Shown: one piece after another, positions 1 to 8,759 of the stretch
How the letters are laid out: each line of letters opens with the position of its first letter
Position numbering within the stretch: position 1 is the first letter of the stretch
Source of the DNA: Bacteroidota bacterium
GTDB taxonomy: Bacteria; Bacteroidota; Bacteroidia; Chitinophagales; Chitinophagaceae
Direction: 5' to 3'
DNA: 64,000 bases
Assembly: GCA_023416995.1 (NCBI GenBank)
Contig: JAEZGI010000077.1
Coordinates: 186,001 to 250,000, forward strand
Program-made: the position numbers and the translations under genes
Notes under the pieces: generated by a model
Seen by the model: the letters and a program-made list of their open reading frames with translations, nothing else
Told to the model about the DNA's origin: nothing
Databases searched by the model: none

Positions 1-87
1 ATGACAGAAGCAGGAAGAATAGCTTTTAATAATCACCTGAAGGCGCTGGAAGATCTGATAAATCAAAATGCGAGGAATAGCGGCTGA
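1..87 (+). CDS. C-terminal tail of a winged-helix transcriptional regulator (partial)
   Basis: An open frame runs from the window edge to a TGA at 85-87 and gives 29 codons. The peptide begins MTEAGRIAFNNHLKALEDLI. This resembles the end of winged-helix DNA-binding proteins of the HTH_34/MarR-like type, where 'LTEKGR.AF..YL..L' forms the wing and last helix. The 5' part lies outside the window, so the first ATG is probably internal. It is followed 66 bp later by a polytopic membrane protein on the same strand, and such small regulators often precede the membrane gene they control. The family call rests on a short stretch only. Confidence 0.5.
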   Translation: MTEAGRIAFNNHLKALEDLINQNARNSG

Positions 88-153
88 TTTTTTTTTGAGC
101 TTCCACTTTGTAATTCAAAGTACTATCAAACTCTAAATATTAAAACCGCAATC

Positions 154-1389
154 ATGCAAAACGAAATCCTGGGTTATCTGGACAACCCGCTTCAACTAGA
201 AAAATTATATCGTGCCAATAAGCACGAGTTCCGACGCGATTTTATTGAGCTGTACCCACAGCTACAAGGCAATGCATTAGCAGATTACTGGAACATCAGG
301 TTGAATTATGCAACCGGATCCAACGCTTGGGTGAATAAATCAGACCTGACTTTTTTGGTTATTGCTTCGGCAGTTGCCGGCATCATCGCAAAATTGCCCG
401 CTATATTATCGATTGATGAAGAGGTGTTTTATCCAAGAAACGTCGGTTTTATTTTGTTACCGTTACTCGCCATCTTTTTTGCCTGGAAAAACAGGCTTTC
501 GGCAGGCAAAGCTACATTTATAGCAGGAGCCATGTTAACCGGTTTAATTTTTATCAATATTATACCGGGCGACCATAATAGTGATACGCTGGTGCTTTCA
601 TGTATTCACGTGGTGCTGTTTCTGTGGTGTCTTGTCGGTGTAGCTTTCGTTGGCGATTTCCGAAGTTTGACGGGCAAACGGCTCGAGTTTCTTAAATACA
701 ATGGTGATCTTGTTGTGATCACAACCTTGATCATTATAGCCGGCGGTATTTTGTCGGGCATCACGATCGGTTTGTTTTCAATTATCGGATTGCAGATTGA
801 ACGGTTCTATTTTGAGAATGTTGTCATCTTTGCGGTCCCTGCTGCTCCGATACTTGGAACCGTTCTTACAAGGGCGAATCCTCAACTTGTTGGGAGGATT
901 GCGCCAACAATTGCAAGAATATTCAGTCCGCTTGTGTTAGTTATGCTGGTTATCTACCTGTCGGCAATGGCGTTTTCACGCAAGGATCCCTTTAATGACC
1001 GCGAATTCCTGATGGTATTTAATATTCTGCTTGTAGGTGTGATGGCCATCATCTTTTTTTCTGTCGCAGAAAAGTCAGACAAAACTCCGGCTGAACGCTG
1101 GGTGCTTTTTTTCCTGTCTATAGTAACGGTGGTCGTAAATGGAATTGCTTTGTCTGCTATCCTGTTTCGTATAGCCGAATGGGGAATCACTCCAAACCGG
1201 GCTGCAGTTCTGGGAAGCAATGTTTTGATTCTGATCAACCTGGTGCTGGTTGCTGTACAATTGTTCAAAGTGGTTACACAAAAAATCAGTTTGCAATCTG
1301 TCGGTGCAATCATTGCCCAATATTTGCCGGTATATTTTGTTTGGGTTACGATCGTTACCTTCTTATTCGGCGTCATTTTCGGTTTTTAA
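154..1389 (+). CDS. Polytopic inner-membrane protein (DUF4153-like)
   Basis: The 411-residue protein has a soluble N-terminal segment of about 55 residues rich in charged and aromatic residues. About eleven hydrophobic helices follow, spread from roughly residue 65 to the last residue. There is no signal peptide and no recognisable catalytic motif. The arrangement of a small winged-helix regulator followed by this type of protein, and the helix-dense composition, recall DUF4153-type membrane proteins of Bacteroidota, whose function is unknown. It starts 66 bp after the regulator tail, so the two may be co-transcribed. The start at 154 is the first ATG and is directly followed by the conserved-looking soluble segment. 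The gene call is firm, the family name tentative. Confidence 0.8.
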   Translation: MQNEILGYLDNPLQLEKLYRANKHEFRRDFIELYPQLQGNALADYWNIRLNYATGSNAWVNKSDLTFLVIASAVAGIIAKLPAILSIDEEVFYPRNVGFILLPLLAIFFAWKNRLSAGKATFIAGAMLTGLIFINIIPGDHNSDTLVLSCIHVVLFLWCLVGVAFVGDFRSLTGKRLEFLKYNGDLVVITTLIIIAGGILSGITIGLFSIIGLQIERFYFENVVIFAVPAAPILGTVLTRANPQLVGRIAPTIARIFSPLVLVMLVIYLSAMAFSRKDPFNDREFLMVFNILLVGVMAIIFFSVAEKSDKTPAERWVLFFLSIVTVVVNGIALSAILFRIAEWGITPNRAAVLGSNVLILINLVLVAVQLFKVVTQKISLQSVGAIIAQYLPVYFVWVTIVTFLFGVIFGF

Positions 1390-1468
1390 TCTACATTTTT
1401 GTTGTGGGTCAATTGCGTTGGCATGCTACCTGGCATAATGTTTTTAACAGCAACAGAAAAACAATGTT

Positions 1469-1648
1469 ATGGCAGACAACACACAAATCCGCGACGAGCG
1501 TGACCGTTCAAGAGTGTCAGCTAGCGAGAGCTATGAATTATCGTACCTGGAAGAAAAGCTGGGTAAATCACGCGAAGAAGTAAAAGCTGCAATCAAAGCA
1601 GTTGGTAACGACAGGGACAAAGTAGAGGAATACCTGAGATCAAAATAG
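1469..1648 (+). CDS. Small DUF3606 protein (59 aa)
   Basis: ATG at 1469 opens a 59-codon frame ending with TAG at 1646-1648. The peptide begins MADNTQIRDERDRSRVSASE and ends with a short helical pattern 'EEVKAAIKAVGNDRDKVEEYL'-like, which matches the small DUF3606 family (about 55-65 residues, pattern 'DR.R.....YE..Y...K...S...L..A...VG.....V..yL'). The family's role is unknown; members are soluble, highly charged and common in soil bacteria. A strong intrinsic terminator follows 15 bp after the stop, supporting a short monocistronic transcript. A longer frame covering 1179-1583 in another phase runs through the preceding membrane gene and is a shadow. Confidence 0.75.
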   Translation: MADNTQIRDERDRSRVSASESYELSYLEEKLGKSREEVKAAIKAVGNDRDKVEEYLRSK

Positions 1649-1663
1649 TTGCGTTACGCTCTA

Positions 1664-1704
1664 CCTTCACATCAAATTGATACGTTTGATGTGAAGGTTT
1701 TTTT
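1664..1704 (+). terminator. Intrinsic terminator after the DUF3606 gene
   Basis: A perfect 13-bp stem (CCTTCACATCAAA at 1664-1676 against TTTGATGTGAAGG at 1685-1697) has an 8-nt loop and is followed by seven T residues at 1698-1704. It reads on the plus strand and ends the small upstream gene. Confidence 0.85.
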
Positions 1705-1862
1705 ATGTCCCGGAATTGCTTCAGCCCCAGGTTGATCTTCTTATAGATTGTCTTTAGGCCAGCTTCATCAATTGAAAAATAAAGATCAGGTAGGGCATGC
1801 CTGCTCCATTTAAGATATCTTCGGCGCTCATTGGTTAAATTTACCGGCCCATTATTTTGCAA
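1705..1862 (-). pseudogene. Possible fragment of a minus-strand gene
   Basis: A minus-strand frame starting at 1862 encodes a peptide beginning MQNNGPVNLTNERRRYL, followed by 'LYFSIDEAG' and 'KKINLG'. The 'LTNE.R.YL' opening resembles the first residues of a Bacteroidota family of uncharacterised proteins that start 'ItLTnE.RkYfGL'. The frame continues across the terminator hairpin and the end of the DUF3606 gene, which cannot be genuine coding sequence, so at most the first 50 codons are a relic. It may equally be chance; the stretch otherwise holds the upstream region of the TonB-dependent receptor. Confidence 0.2.
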
Positions 1863-1868
1863 TTGTAA

Positions 1869-4031
1869 ATGAATGCGATGAAGTATCTGTTTGCAGGATT
1901 TTTTTTCAATTTTTTATTGGCTTTGGCAGTTCATGGCCAACACCAGGTTTCTATAATCATCACCGGCGATGACGAACCATTGCCAGGCGCTTCTGTGTTT
2001 TGGAAAGAAAAACAACTTGTCAGGCTGGCTGATACTTTAGGTAAAGTGACATTCGTGGACCTGCCTGATGGTTTTCAAACTTTCATTGTCACCTTTGTTG
2101 GATACAAAGAGAAAACTTTCTCATTAAAGCTCCCGTCATCTTCGGGCGAAGCCATTATCATCGGTTTGGAAGCTGAGAACGAAGAGGAAGAGGAAGCTGT
2201 AATTGTTACTGCAACGCGTACCAGTCGAACCATTTCTGATATACCCACCCGCACAGAGGTGATTTCGGGAGAAGAACTTTCGGAGAAAGCCAATATGAAA
2301 CCGGGAGATATCCGGATGTTACTGAATGAAAGTACCGGGATACAGACGCAACAAACTTCAGCAACATCTTACAACTCCGGAATTCGTATCCAGGGGCTCG
2401 ATGGCCGCTATACGCAGATCCTTCGTGATGGCTACCCCCTGTATTCGGGTTTTTCAGGAGGGCTCTCGCTGCTACAGATCGCACCTTTGGATCTTAAACA
2501 GGTCGAGGTTATAAAAGGATCGTCATCTACTTTGTACGGTGGCGGTGCTATAGCGGGACTGGTTAATCTTGTTTCCAAAACACCGGTTGATGAACGGGAA
2601 TTGAGCTTTGTCGCAAATGCAACCACGGCAAAAGGACTTGACCTGAGCGGATTTTACAGTGAGCGATACGGGAAAGTCGGACTGACGGTATTTGGTTCCC
2701 GCAACAGTAATGCAGCGTTTGATCCTGCCGGGATCGGCCTGACTGCGATACCGGAATTTGAACGTTATACATTTAACCCCCGGATATTTTTATATGGTCA
2801 AAAAACAACCGCGGATATAGGTGTCAGTTATATCTCCGAAAAGAGAACCGGCGGAAGTATGAATTATATCAAAAACGGCGGAAGCGGATTTTACGAAAGA
2901 AATAACTCCGACAGGTTAACTGCGCAGTTTGGTATCGTTCACCGTCTGAACGAAAACGCCACCCTGCAGTTGAAGAACAGTTACAGCCGGTTCGACCGCC
3001 TGGTTGCCATACCCACATATAGTTTCGATGCGTTACAACAATCATCATTTTCCGAACTTACCTGGAACAGGAAAGGAACAAAAGCCGACTGGGTGATAGG
3101 TGCCAATGTATTAACCGATAATCTAAGGGAACAGCCGGTTGCTAATAGTGCAGTGAGAGATTACAATTATACTACTCTCGGCATCTTTGTTCAAAACGCA
3201 TGGACATTGAATGAACTGTTTATGTTTGAAGCAGGACTTCGTGCAGATTATATCAATGGACTGGGAACTGAACTGCTTCCAAGGGTAGCATTGATGTATA
3301 AGATATCATCGCGCTTTACAACGCGAATTGGTGGTGGCTTTGGATATAAACCACCGACGATTTTTACAGAGGAGGCGGAACGTTTACAGTTTCAACAAAT
3401 CTTACCCGTTCATTTGAACAGCGCGCGTAACGAACGTTCTAAAGGCGCAAATTGGGACATCAATTACACCACGAATATTGGCGCATTAGGGTTTACTTTC
3501 AACCATCTTTTTTTTATAACCCGGTTAAATCACCCATTGACACTTATACCGGGAACCAGCAACAAATTGCAGTTTGTAAACTCAGACGGCTATATTGATA
3601 CCAGGGGCATGGAAACAAATCTTCGGTTGACTTATAATGATTTCAAATTGTTTATTGGTTATACCTACACGGATGCAAATACATACTTCAGCGATAAACG
3701 CCGGATGCCATTAACGGCAAGATCCAGGTTAAATAACGTATTGATGTATGAAGTAGATGAGAAGTGGAAAATTGGTCTGGAAGCTTATTATTACAGCCGG
3801 CAACAACTGACAGATGGAACTTATGGAAAACCTTACTGGATCACGGGGTTGATGATTGAAAAACTATGGGAAAAATTATCGATTTTTATAAATTTTGAAA
3901 ACTTCACCAATACGCGGCAGACAAGGTTCGACACAATATTTACCGGAAGTATAGAGCAGCCCTTGTTTCGTGATATCTATGCACCTGTCGACGGTTTTGT
4001 TATGAACGGCGGGGTGAAGATCAGGTTGTAA
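1869..4031 (+). CDS. TonB-dependent outer-membrane receptor
   Basis: The 720-residue protein has a signal peptide (about residues 1-24, ending VHGQ). A CarboxypepD_reg-like beta domain follows at about 25-105, then an acidic run of glutamates and a plug domain starting near 'VIVTATRTSRTISDIPTRTEV', with 'GIRIQGLDGRYTQILRDG' and 'VEVIKGSSSTLYGGGAIAGLVN'. The rest is a beta-barrel of about 500 residues ending in '...GGVKIRL'. It resembles CirA/BtuB/FecA-type receptors for siderophores, haem or cobalamin rather than SusC, being much shorter and lacking a SusD partner. The substrate cannot be read from sequence. A class V aminotransferase-fold gene starts 38 bp downstream. An in-frame ATG three codons into the protein (MKYLF) is an equally good start. 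No cobalamin riboswitch was seen upstream. Confidence 0.9.
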   Translation: MNAMKYLFAGFFFNFLLALAVHGQHQVSIIITGDDEPLPGASVFWKEKQLVRLADTLGKVTFVDLPDGFQTFIVTFVGYKEKTFSLKLPSSSGEAIIIGLEAENEEEEEAVIVTATRTSRTISDIPTRTEVISGEELSEKANMKPGDIRMLLNESTGIQTQQTSATSYNSGIRIQGLDGRYTQILRDGYPLYSGFSGGLSLLQIAPLDLKQVEVIKGSSSTLYGGGAIAGLVNLVSKTPVDERELSFVANATTAKGLDLSGFYSERYGKVGLTVFGSRNSNAAFDPAGIGLTAIPEFERYTFNPRIFLYGQKTTADIGVSYISEKRTGGSMNYIKNGGSGFYERNNSDRLTAQFGIVHRLNENATLQLKNSYSRFDRLVAIPTYSFDALQQSSFSELTWNRKGTKADWVIGANVLTDNLREQPVANSAVRDYNYTTLGIFVQNAWTLNELFMFEAGLRADYINGLGTELLPRVALMYKISSRFTTRIGGGFGYKPPTIFTEEAERLQFQQILPVHLNSARNERSKGANWDINYTTNIGALGFTFNHLFFITRLNHPLTLIPGTSNKLQFVNSDGYIDTRGMETNLRLTYNDFKLFIGYTYTDANTYFSDKRRMPLTARSRLNNVLMYEVDEKWKIGLEAYYYSRQQLTDGTYGKPYWITGLMIEKLWEKLSIFINFENFTNTRQTRFDTIFTGSIEQPLFRDIYAPVDGFVMNGGVKIRL

Positions 4032-4069
4032 AAAGGTTAAAGTATAAACTCAAAAAATAATCGTTACAG

Positions 4070-5308
4070 ATGAAAAACCAAACAAGTCAAGTATTTACCT
4101 CCGGGGAGATTGCACAATACCGGTCCGAAACTACCGGCTGTCGATTTGTAAATCACCTGAACAATGCTGGAGCAGCTTTGATGCCGGATATTGTTTCGGA
4201 TACCATCAGGGAATATATACTGCTGGAAGCGGAAACCGGAGGATACGAAGCAGCGGCACTAAAGCAGTCTGCGATAACGCAGTTTTACGAGGAGGCTGCA
4301 CTTTTGCTCAATGCTGCTCCATCTAACATTGCGTTTACGTCCAGCGCAACAGACTCGTTTGCACGTGCACTTTCATCTGTCACCTTCAAACCTGGAGACG
4401 TTATACTGACCGACCGCGACGATTATATCTCAAACCAGATTCAGTTCATGGCTTGTCAGAAACGATATGGCGTGCGTATAGAACATATACGGAATGCCGG
4501 GGGCGGTGGCGTTGACCTGGACGATCTCCGCGTGAAGTTATATCAGTTTCGACCAAGGCTGTTGGCGATAACACATGTACCCACCAATTCAGGACTGATC
4601 CAACCCGTGGAAGAGATCGCCGCCATATTCAGGGAGTATAAAGCGGTACATGAAAACGATACCTGGTATATCCTCGACGGCTGCCAGTCTGTTGGGCAAA
4701 TGAAGGTAGATGTGCAGGCGCTGGAATGTGACTTCCTTAGTGTCACCAACCGGAAGTTTTTACGTGGCCCACGTGGCACAGGTTTTCTTTTTGTTTCAGA
4801 CAGGGCTTTAAACGCCGGACTTGAACCCCTGTTTATCGATATGCATGGCGCAGAATGGATTGAACCAAATGAGTATCGCCCCAAGCCAGGCGCGATTCGG
4901 TTTGAAGACTGGGAGTTCGCCTATGCATTGGTGTTAGGTAGCCTTGAAGCAGTGAAATATTGCAGAACAGTAGGGGAGGACCGGATCAGGAAACAGGTTT
5001 CATTTTATTCAGATTACCTGAGGGCACAGCTAGCCGGTATTGACAGGATTCGTGTACTGGATCGTGGTCCTGCATTAGCTGCGCTTGTTACGTTTCATGT
5101 AACTGGTTCGGATGCGCGATATATTGTGAATGAATTGAAGCAACGGAAGATCAACTCGGTCCCAAGCTTCCGGAATTTTGCATTGCTGGATTATACCGAC
5201 AAAGGGGTTGACTGGGCCGTGCGTGTATCGCCACATTATTATAATACACAGGAAGAACTTGACCAGTTTTTATCTGCAATTAAGGAAATCATCCGGCAGG
5301 GGGTGTGA
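4070..5308 (+). CDS. Aminotransferase class V-fold PLP-dependent enzyme
   Basis: The 412-residue protein has the NifS/isopenicillin-epimerase fold. 'DGCQSVGQ' near 203-210 carries the PLP-binding Asp and Gln, and 'TNRKFLRGPRGTGFL' places the Schiff-base lysine at Lys229. 'NHLNNAGAALMP' at about 28-39 is the usual N-terminal substrate loop. There is no signal peptide, so it is cytosolic. The motif set fits cysteine desulfurase-like lyases and EgtE-like C-S lyases, but no active-site cysteine loop typical of true desulfurases is evident. It lies 38 bp after the TonB-dependent receptor and probably shares its transcript, which could mean it acts on the imported compound. Its last 20 bp overlap the convergent DUF421 gene. 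Confidence 0.85.
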   Translation: MKNQTSQVFTSGEIAQYRSETTGCRFVNHLNNAGAALMPDIVSDTIREYILLEAETGGYEAAALKQSAITQFYEEAALLLNAAPSNIAFTSSATDSFARALSSVTFKPGDVILTDRDDYISNQIQFMACQKRYGVRIEHIRNAGGGGVDLDDLRVKLYQFRPRLLAITHVPTNSGLIQPVEEIAAIFREYKAVHENDTWYILDGCQSVGQMKVDVQALECDFLSVTNRKFLRGPRGTGFLFVSDRALNAGLEPLFIDMHGAEWIEPNEYRPKPGAIRFEDWEFAYALVLGSLEAVKYCRTVGEDRIRKQVSFYSDYLRAQLAGIDRIRVLDRGPALAALVTFHVTGSDARYIVNELKQRKINSVPSFRNFALLDYTDKGVDWAVRVSPHYYNTQEELDQFLSAIKEIIRQGV

Positions 5309-5810
5309 ATTCATCTACGGATGTAGGGCCTTCCCCGGCTGATTTTTTCACTACGGTGATTTGCCCATTCAGTTCCAAAACCACCGCCCGTACTTCGCTG
5401 ACCTGCTCCAGGCGGTTTGCTCGCATTTCGGCGTAGATCTCACTTTCAGTGATAACTTCTTTTTTCATGGCTTCACGCAAAAACACGCCATCATAAAATA
5501 ACAGAACAGGTTCGGAGTTGATGATTTTTTCGCCTGTCTTGCTTCTCATCGCCAGCCAGGCAAGAAGATATTGCAACGAAATAATAATGACAAGGGCTAA
5601 TGCACCTTCTGCCAGGGGCACCTGTTTAAGTATCATGGCTGACAAGGTTGACCCAAGTGTAACGGTTACAACAAAATCAAACGCATTTAATTTTGACAGG
5701 CTCCTTTTACCAGATATGCGTATGAAGATAAAAAGTACCACGTATGATAAGGCCGCACAAACGGCAACGTGATAAATTCCTTCCCAACTGTCAAAAAATA
5801 AGTGACTCAT
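5289..5810 (-). CDS. DUF421 / YetF-family membrane protein
   Basis: The 173-residue protein has three N-terminal transmembrane helices (about residues 13-32, 42-62 and 66-88) containing 'FIRISGKRSLSKLNAFDFVVTVTLGS', the hallmark of the DUF421/YetF family. A small cytoplasmic domain follows with 'SEPVLLFYDGVFLREAMKKEVITESEIYAEMR', 'LEQVSEVRAVVLELNGQITVV'. The function is unknown; family members are linked to envelope and spore-related traits in Bacillus. Length is slightly below the usual 200-230 residues. It is convergent with the PLP enzyme and overlaps it by 20 bp. Confidence 0.88.
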   Translation of the reverse strand: MSHLFFDSWEGIYHVAVCAALSYVVLFIFIRISGKRSLSKLNAFDFVVTVTLGSTLSAMILKQVPLAEGALALVIIISLQYLLAWLAMRSKTGEKIINSEPVLLFYDGVFLREAMKKEVITESEIYAEMRANRLEQVSEVRAVVLELNGQITVVKKSAGEGPTSVDEFTPPAG

Positions 5811-5820
5811 AAATCGTTTT

Positions 5821-5840
5821 CGAAAATGTCAGCATTTTCG
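5821..5840. other. Perfect 8-bp inverted repeat between divergent genes
   Basis: CGAAAATG and CATTTTCG are separated by TCAG. The site sits 11 bp upstream of the DUF421 start and 104 bp upstream of the NIF3-like gene, so it could be an operator for either. There is no T-tract, so it is not a terminator. Chance occurrence is possible. Confidence 0.3.
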
Positions 5841-5943
5841 TGCCAGTACTGAAGGGGAGTAAGTTTATTTTCAACATTCTTCACCGGCTCCGTAACTTAA
5901 TCGCAGGAACTCACCAATCAAAACCAGTATTAAACGGAGCCAT

Positions 5944-6858
5944 ATGGAACAAAGAAACCGGGTTACTTTACGTCGCAGAAGAGAATTTATCAGTTTGATG
6001 GGCGCCCTGGCCGGCACATCGCTGCTGACTGCTATTCCCGGAGTAGGCTTTGCCGCCACGAAAACCAACCTGACTGTACAACAGGTGATCGATCTTATAT
6101 TGAAAGAAGTACCGAACGCACGAACCCAGAACACGGTGGATAAAATCAGGTCAGGCAGTGCTGAACAAGTGGTGACCGGAATTGTAACTACCATGTTCCC
6201 AACCATCGAAGTCATTGAAAAAACACATAAGGCAGGTGCCAATTTCATCATCGCTCACGAAACGCCGTTTTATAATAATGCTGATGAAACTGAATGGCTG
6301 AAGGATGATGATGCTTACAAGTACAAAGTGGAATTATTGAACAGGTACAAGATTGCCATCTGGCGGTTCCACGATAACTGGCATGCACACAAACCCGATG
6401 GAATAGCGATGGGCAACTTAATGAAGTTTGGATGGGAAAAATATTATGATCCGCAAAATCCGAGACTCATCAGCTTGCCCCAGCCGATGACAGTAAAATC
6501 AATCGCAGAAATGGCCAAAAAGAAGTTAGGTATTTCTATGGTTCGTGTCGTTGGAGATATGAAGCAGCAGTGCAAAACCATTTACCTCGCATTTGGGTAT
6601 ATGGATCCTAAAATGCAGATCCCTGTAATTCAAAAGGTGAAACCTGATCTGATTTTAAGTGGTGAGACCAGGGAATGGGAGACAGTTGAAAGAGTGAGAG
6701 ACGGGCTCGCAATGGGTCAAAAAACCTCGCTGCTGGTGCTTAGTCATTCAGTGAGTGAAGAAGCAGGTATGGAATATCTTGTTCACTGGCTTCAACCCAA
6801 AGTCGGTGGGCTCAGGGTGACCAATATTCCATCAAACAATCCTTTCACTTTCGTATAG
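5944..6858 (+). CDS. Exported NIF3-like dinuclear metal protein
   Basis: The 304-residue protein opens with a twin-arginine-type leader: 'LRRRREFISLMGALAG' is followed by a hydrophobic stretch to about residue 37. The mature part has NIF3/DUF34 features: 'ANFIIAHETPFY' (first metal-site His), 'IAIWRFHDNWHAHKPDGIAMG' (clustered His), 'LAFGYMD' and 'PDLILSGETREWETVERVRDG' (the family's GE..EW motif), then 'LLVLSHSVSEEAGMEYL'. NIF3 proteins are usually cytosolic with a suggested GTP cyclohydrolase I-like or hydrolase activity. This one appears to be secreted folded, which suits a metalloprotein. Substrate unknown. The upstream gene is divergent. Confidence 0.8.
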   Translation: MEQRNRVTLRRRREFISLMGALAGTSLLTAIPGVGFAATKTNLTVQQVIDLILKEVPNARTQNTVDKIRSGSAEQVVTGIVTTMFPTIEVIEKTHKAGANFIIAHETPFYNNADETEWLKDDDAYKYKVELLNRYKIAIWRFHDNWHAHKPDGIAMGNLMKFGWEKYYDPQNPRLISLPQPMTVKSIAEMAKKKLGISMVRVVGDMKQQCKTIYLAFGYMDPKMQIPVIQKVKPDLILSGETREWETVERVRDGLAMGQKTSLLVLSHSVSEEAGMEYLVHWLQPKVGGLRVTNIPSNNPFTFV

Positions 6859-6919
6859 ACGAAATTGTTGGTTTCCTACAATTGATCTAACAATAAAGAT
6901 TTGCATTAACTTCAACGCC

Positions 6920-7489
6920 ATGAACCAGAACAAAATACTTATACTGACAGGCGACGCCGGAGAAAGTTTTGAGATCCTTTATGCTACTCACCGTTTAAAG
7001 GAAGCAGGTTATGAAACGGTTATTGCTGCCCCTGCCGTTCGGTTATTGAATATGGTTATGCATGATTTTGAGCCAGGTTGGGATACCTATGTTGAACGCA
7101 AAGGTTATTTATTGGAGTCGCAGATATCTTTCGATGAAGTGAATCCCGACGATTACCGTGCGGTCCTCATTCCAGGTGGGCGCGCGCCGGAATATCTGCG
7201 CAACGATCAACGGGTGATCAACATCACAAAAGCGTTTTATGACAGTGGTAAATATGTGTTTGCAATCTGCCATGGTGTTCAGATACTGGTTACTGCCGGG
7301 CTTGTTAATAATAGAAAGATTGCCTGCTACGAGCATGTAAAATTTGAAGTAGAAAGCTGCGGTGGTATCTATGTCTCGCCCGACCAGGCGGTTCAGGACG
7401 GCAAGGTAGTTACCGGCAAAACCTGGCAGTCTCAGCCAGAGTTTTATAAAATTGTTTTTGCCTGTCTGCAGGCTGAACAAATTTCATGA
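6920..7489 (+). CDS. DJ-1/PfpI family protein
   Basis: The 189-residue protein has the class I glutamine amidotransferase-like fold. 'ILILTGDAGESFEILY' supplies the conserved Glu (about Glu15/Glu18), 'AVLIPGGRAPEYLR' is the family motif, and 'VFAICHGVQILVTAGL' carries the nucleophilic elbow Cys117 followed by His118. The length is typical. Family members include deglycase/hydratase-type stress proteins and intracellular peptidases; the exact activity here is not predictable. It is cytosolic, 61 bp after the NIF3-like gene and 170 bp before the ATP-grasp gene. Confidence 0.9.
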   Translation: MNQNKILILTGDAGESFEILYATHRLKEAGYETVIAAPAVRLLNMVMHDFEPGWDTYVERKGYLLESQISFDEVNPDDYRAVLIPGGRAPEYLRNDQRVINITKAFYDSGKYVFAICHGVQILVTAGLVNNRKIACYEHVKFEVESCGGIYVSPDQAVQDGKVVTGKTWQSQPEFYKIVFACLQAEQIS

Positions 7490-7659
7490 AATTAATTTTT
7501 GGTGTGATGCCGGACTTACATCGCACTAATAACTTAATCTTCCTGTTTCTACAATTATCCGTTAGTTGTTAATGTTTATTAACGACTCAACCTTATCTAT
7601 CCCTCTCTTCGATCCCAGGTGGCATAATTTTTTAAGTTGGTTAGCAACAACCTTTTCGA

Positions 7660-8730
7660 ATGCTGTCCAGCCTGAAAGAATTTTGGTACAGGACCACCCA
7701 TTGGGAAACCTGGCACTATCATCTTAAATACATTCCGCTTTATCCGGCCTGGATCTGGTATTGCATCAGGGCGCGGTCATTTTGGTTCTTCACCCCGTCA
7801 AATCCAACATTAACGTTTGGTGGCTTTGAAGGAGAAAGTAAACGCGAAATGTATCAACAATTACCTCCTGGCAGTTATCCTGAAAGTTTGTTTGTTTCGA
7901 CTGATCTGCCCTTTGATACACTATTGCAACAAATTGATGATGCTGGTTTGAAATTCCCGGTAGCAGTCAAGCCTGATGTTGGTATGATGGGTTTTCTGTT
8001 CCGGCGCATAGAATCAGCTGAAGCTTTGAAGTTGTATCACGAAAAGATGCCGGTAGATTACCTCGTGCAAACACTTGTTGATTACCCGATTGAAGTGAGT
8101 GTGTTTTATTACAGACGTCCCGACCAGGTATCCGGTACCATAACAGGTTTCATCAGGAAAGAATATCTGCAGGTTGAGGGCGATGGAAAAAGTATGCTGT
8201 CTGAATTGATAGAAAACCACCCACGCGCAAAACTTAAACTGGATGAACTGAAAGCAAAACATAGTAACAGGCTTAATGAAGTGCTTCCAGTAGGACAACG
8301 TTATTATTTATCGCTTGCACTAAACCTTAGTCGTGGCGGAAGACTTATAAGTCTCGAACATGAGAAAGATGAAAGATTGCTTCGTTTGTTTGATTCATTG
8401 AGTCACTATAATGGCAACTTTTTTTACGGAAGATATGATATCAAATGCAGTTCAATCGAGGACCTGAAACTTGGAATGAATTTTTCGATCCTTGAATATA
8501 ATGGGAGTGGGGCAGAGCCGCATCATGTTTATGGCAACGGTAACAATTTGTTCCAGGCGTATCGAATTCTATTACATCACTGGAAGATGCTTTACACGAT
8601 TTCCAGCTATAATAACAGGAACGGCCATCCGTACTGGAGCTTCGGCCGTGGATGGACTTTTCTGCGAAACGCAAAAAAACATTTCAGGTTATTAAAACAA
8701 CTGGATGTTGAGATGCCTGTGTTTAATTAG
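7660..8730 (+). CDS. ATP-grasp domain protein (putative carboxylate-amine ligase)
   Basis: The 356-residue soluble protein has an N-terminal basic/aromatic region (1-55) and then ATP-grasp features: 'FPVAVKPDVGMMGFLFRRIES' around 108-128 (ATP-binding Lys and glycine-rich loop), 'YLVQTLVDYPIEVSVFYYRRP', 'VEGDGKSMLSELI', and the metal-binding segment 'YGRYDIKCSSIEDLKLGMNFSILEYNGSGAEPHHVY' at about 265-300. It resembles proteins annotated in Bacteroidota as D-Ala-D-Ala ligase-like, but the substrate is unknown. It lies 29 bp ahead of the haem N-oxygenase-like gene and 15 bp separates that from the DUF1989 gene, so the three probably form one operon. An ATP-grasp ligase beside an N-oxygenase is a pairing seen in small-molecule pathways. 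Confidence 0.8.
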   Translation: MLSSLKEFWYRTTHWETWHYHLKYIPLYPAWIWYCIRARSFWFFTPSNPTLTFGGFEGESKREMYQQLPPGSYPESLFVSTDLPFDTLLQQIDDAGLKFPVAVKPDVGMMGFLFRRIESAEALKLYHEKMPVDYLVQTLVDYPIEVSVFYYRRPDQVSGTITGFIRKEYLQVEGDGKSMLSELIENHPRAKLKLDELKAKHSNRLNEVLPVGQRYYLSLALNLSRGGRLISLEHEKDERLLRLFDSLSHYNGNFFYGRYDIKCSSIEDLKLGMNFSILEYNGSGAEPHHVYGNGNNLFQAYRILLHHWKMLYTISSYNNRNGHPYWSFGRGWTFLRNAKKHFRLLKQLDVEMPVFN

Positions 8731-8759
8731 GAACTATTTACGATAATTGATTTAGTGTT

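Noticed and set aside
1179..1583. 134-codon plus-strand ORF
   Set aside because: It overlaps the membrane protein gene in another frame and the DUF3606 gene; composition is not protein-like.
1705..1868. Cobalamin or other riboswitch before the TonB-dependent receptor
   Set aside because: The leader is under 170 bp and no conserved box or suitable fold was seen.
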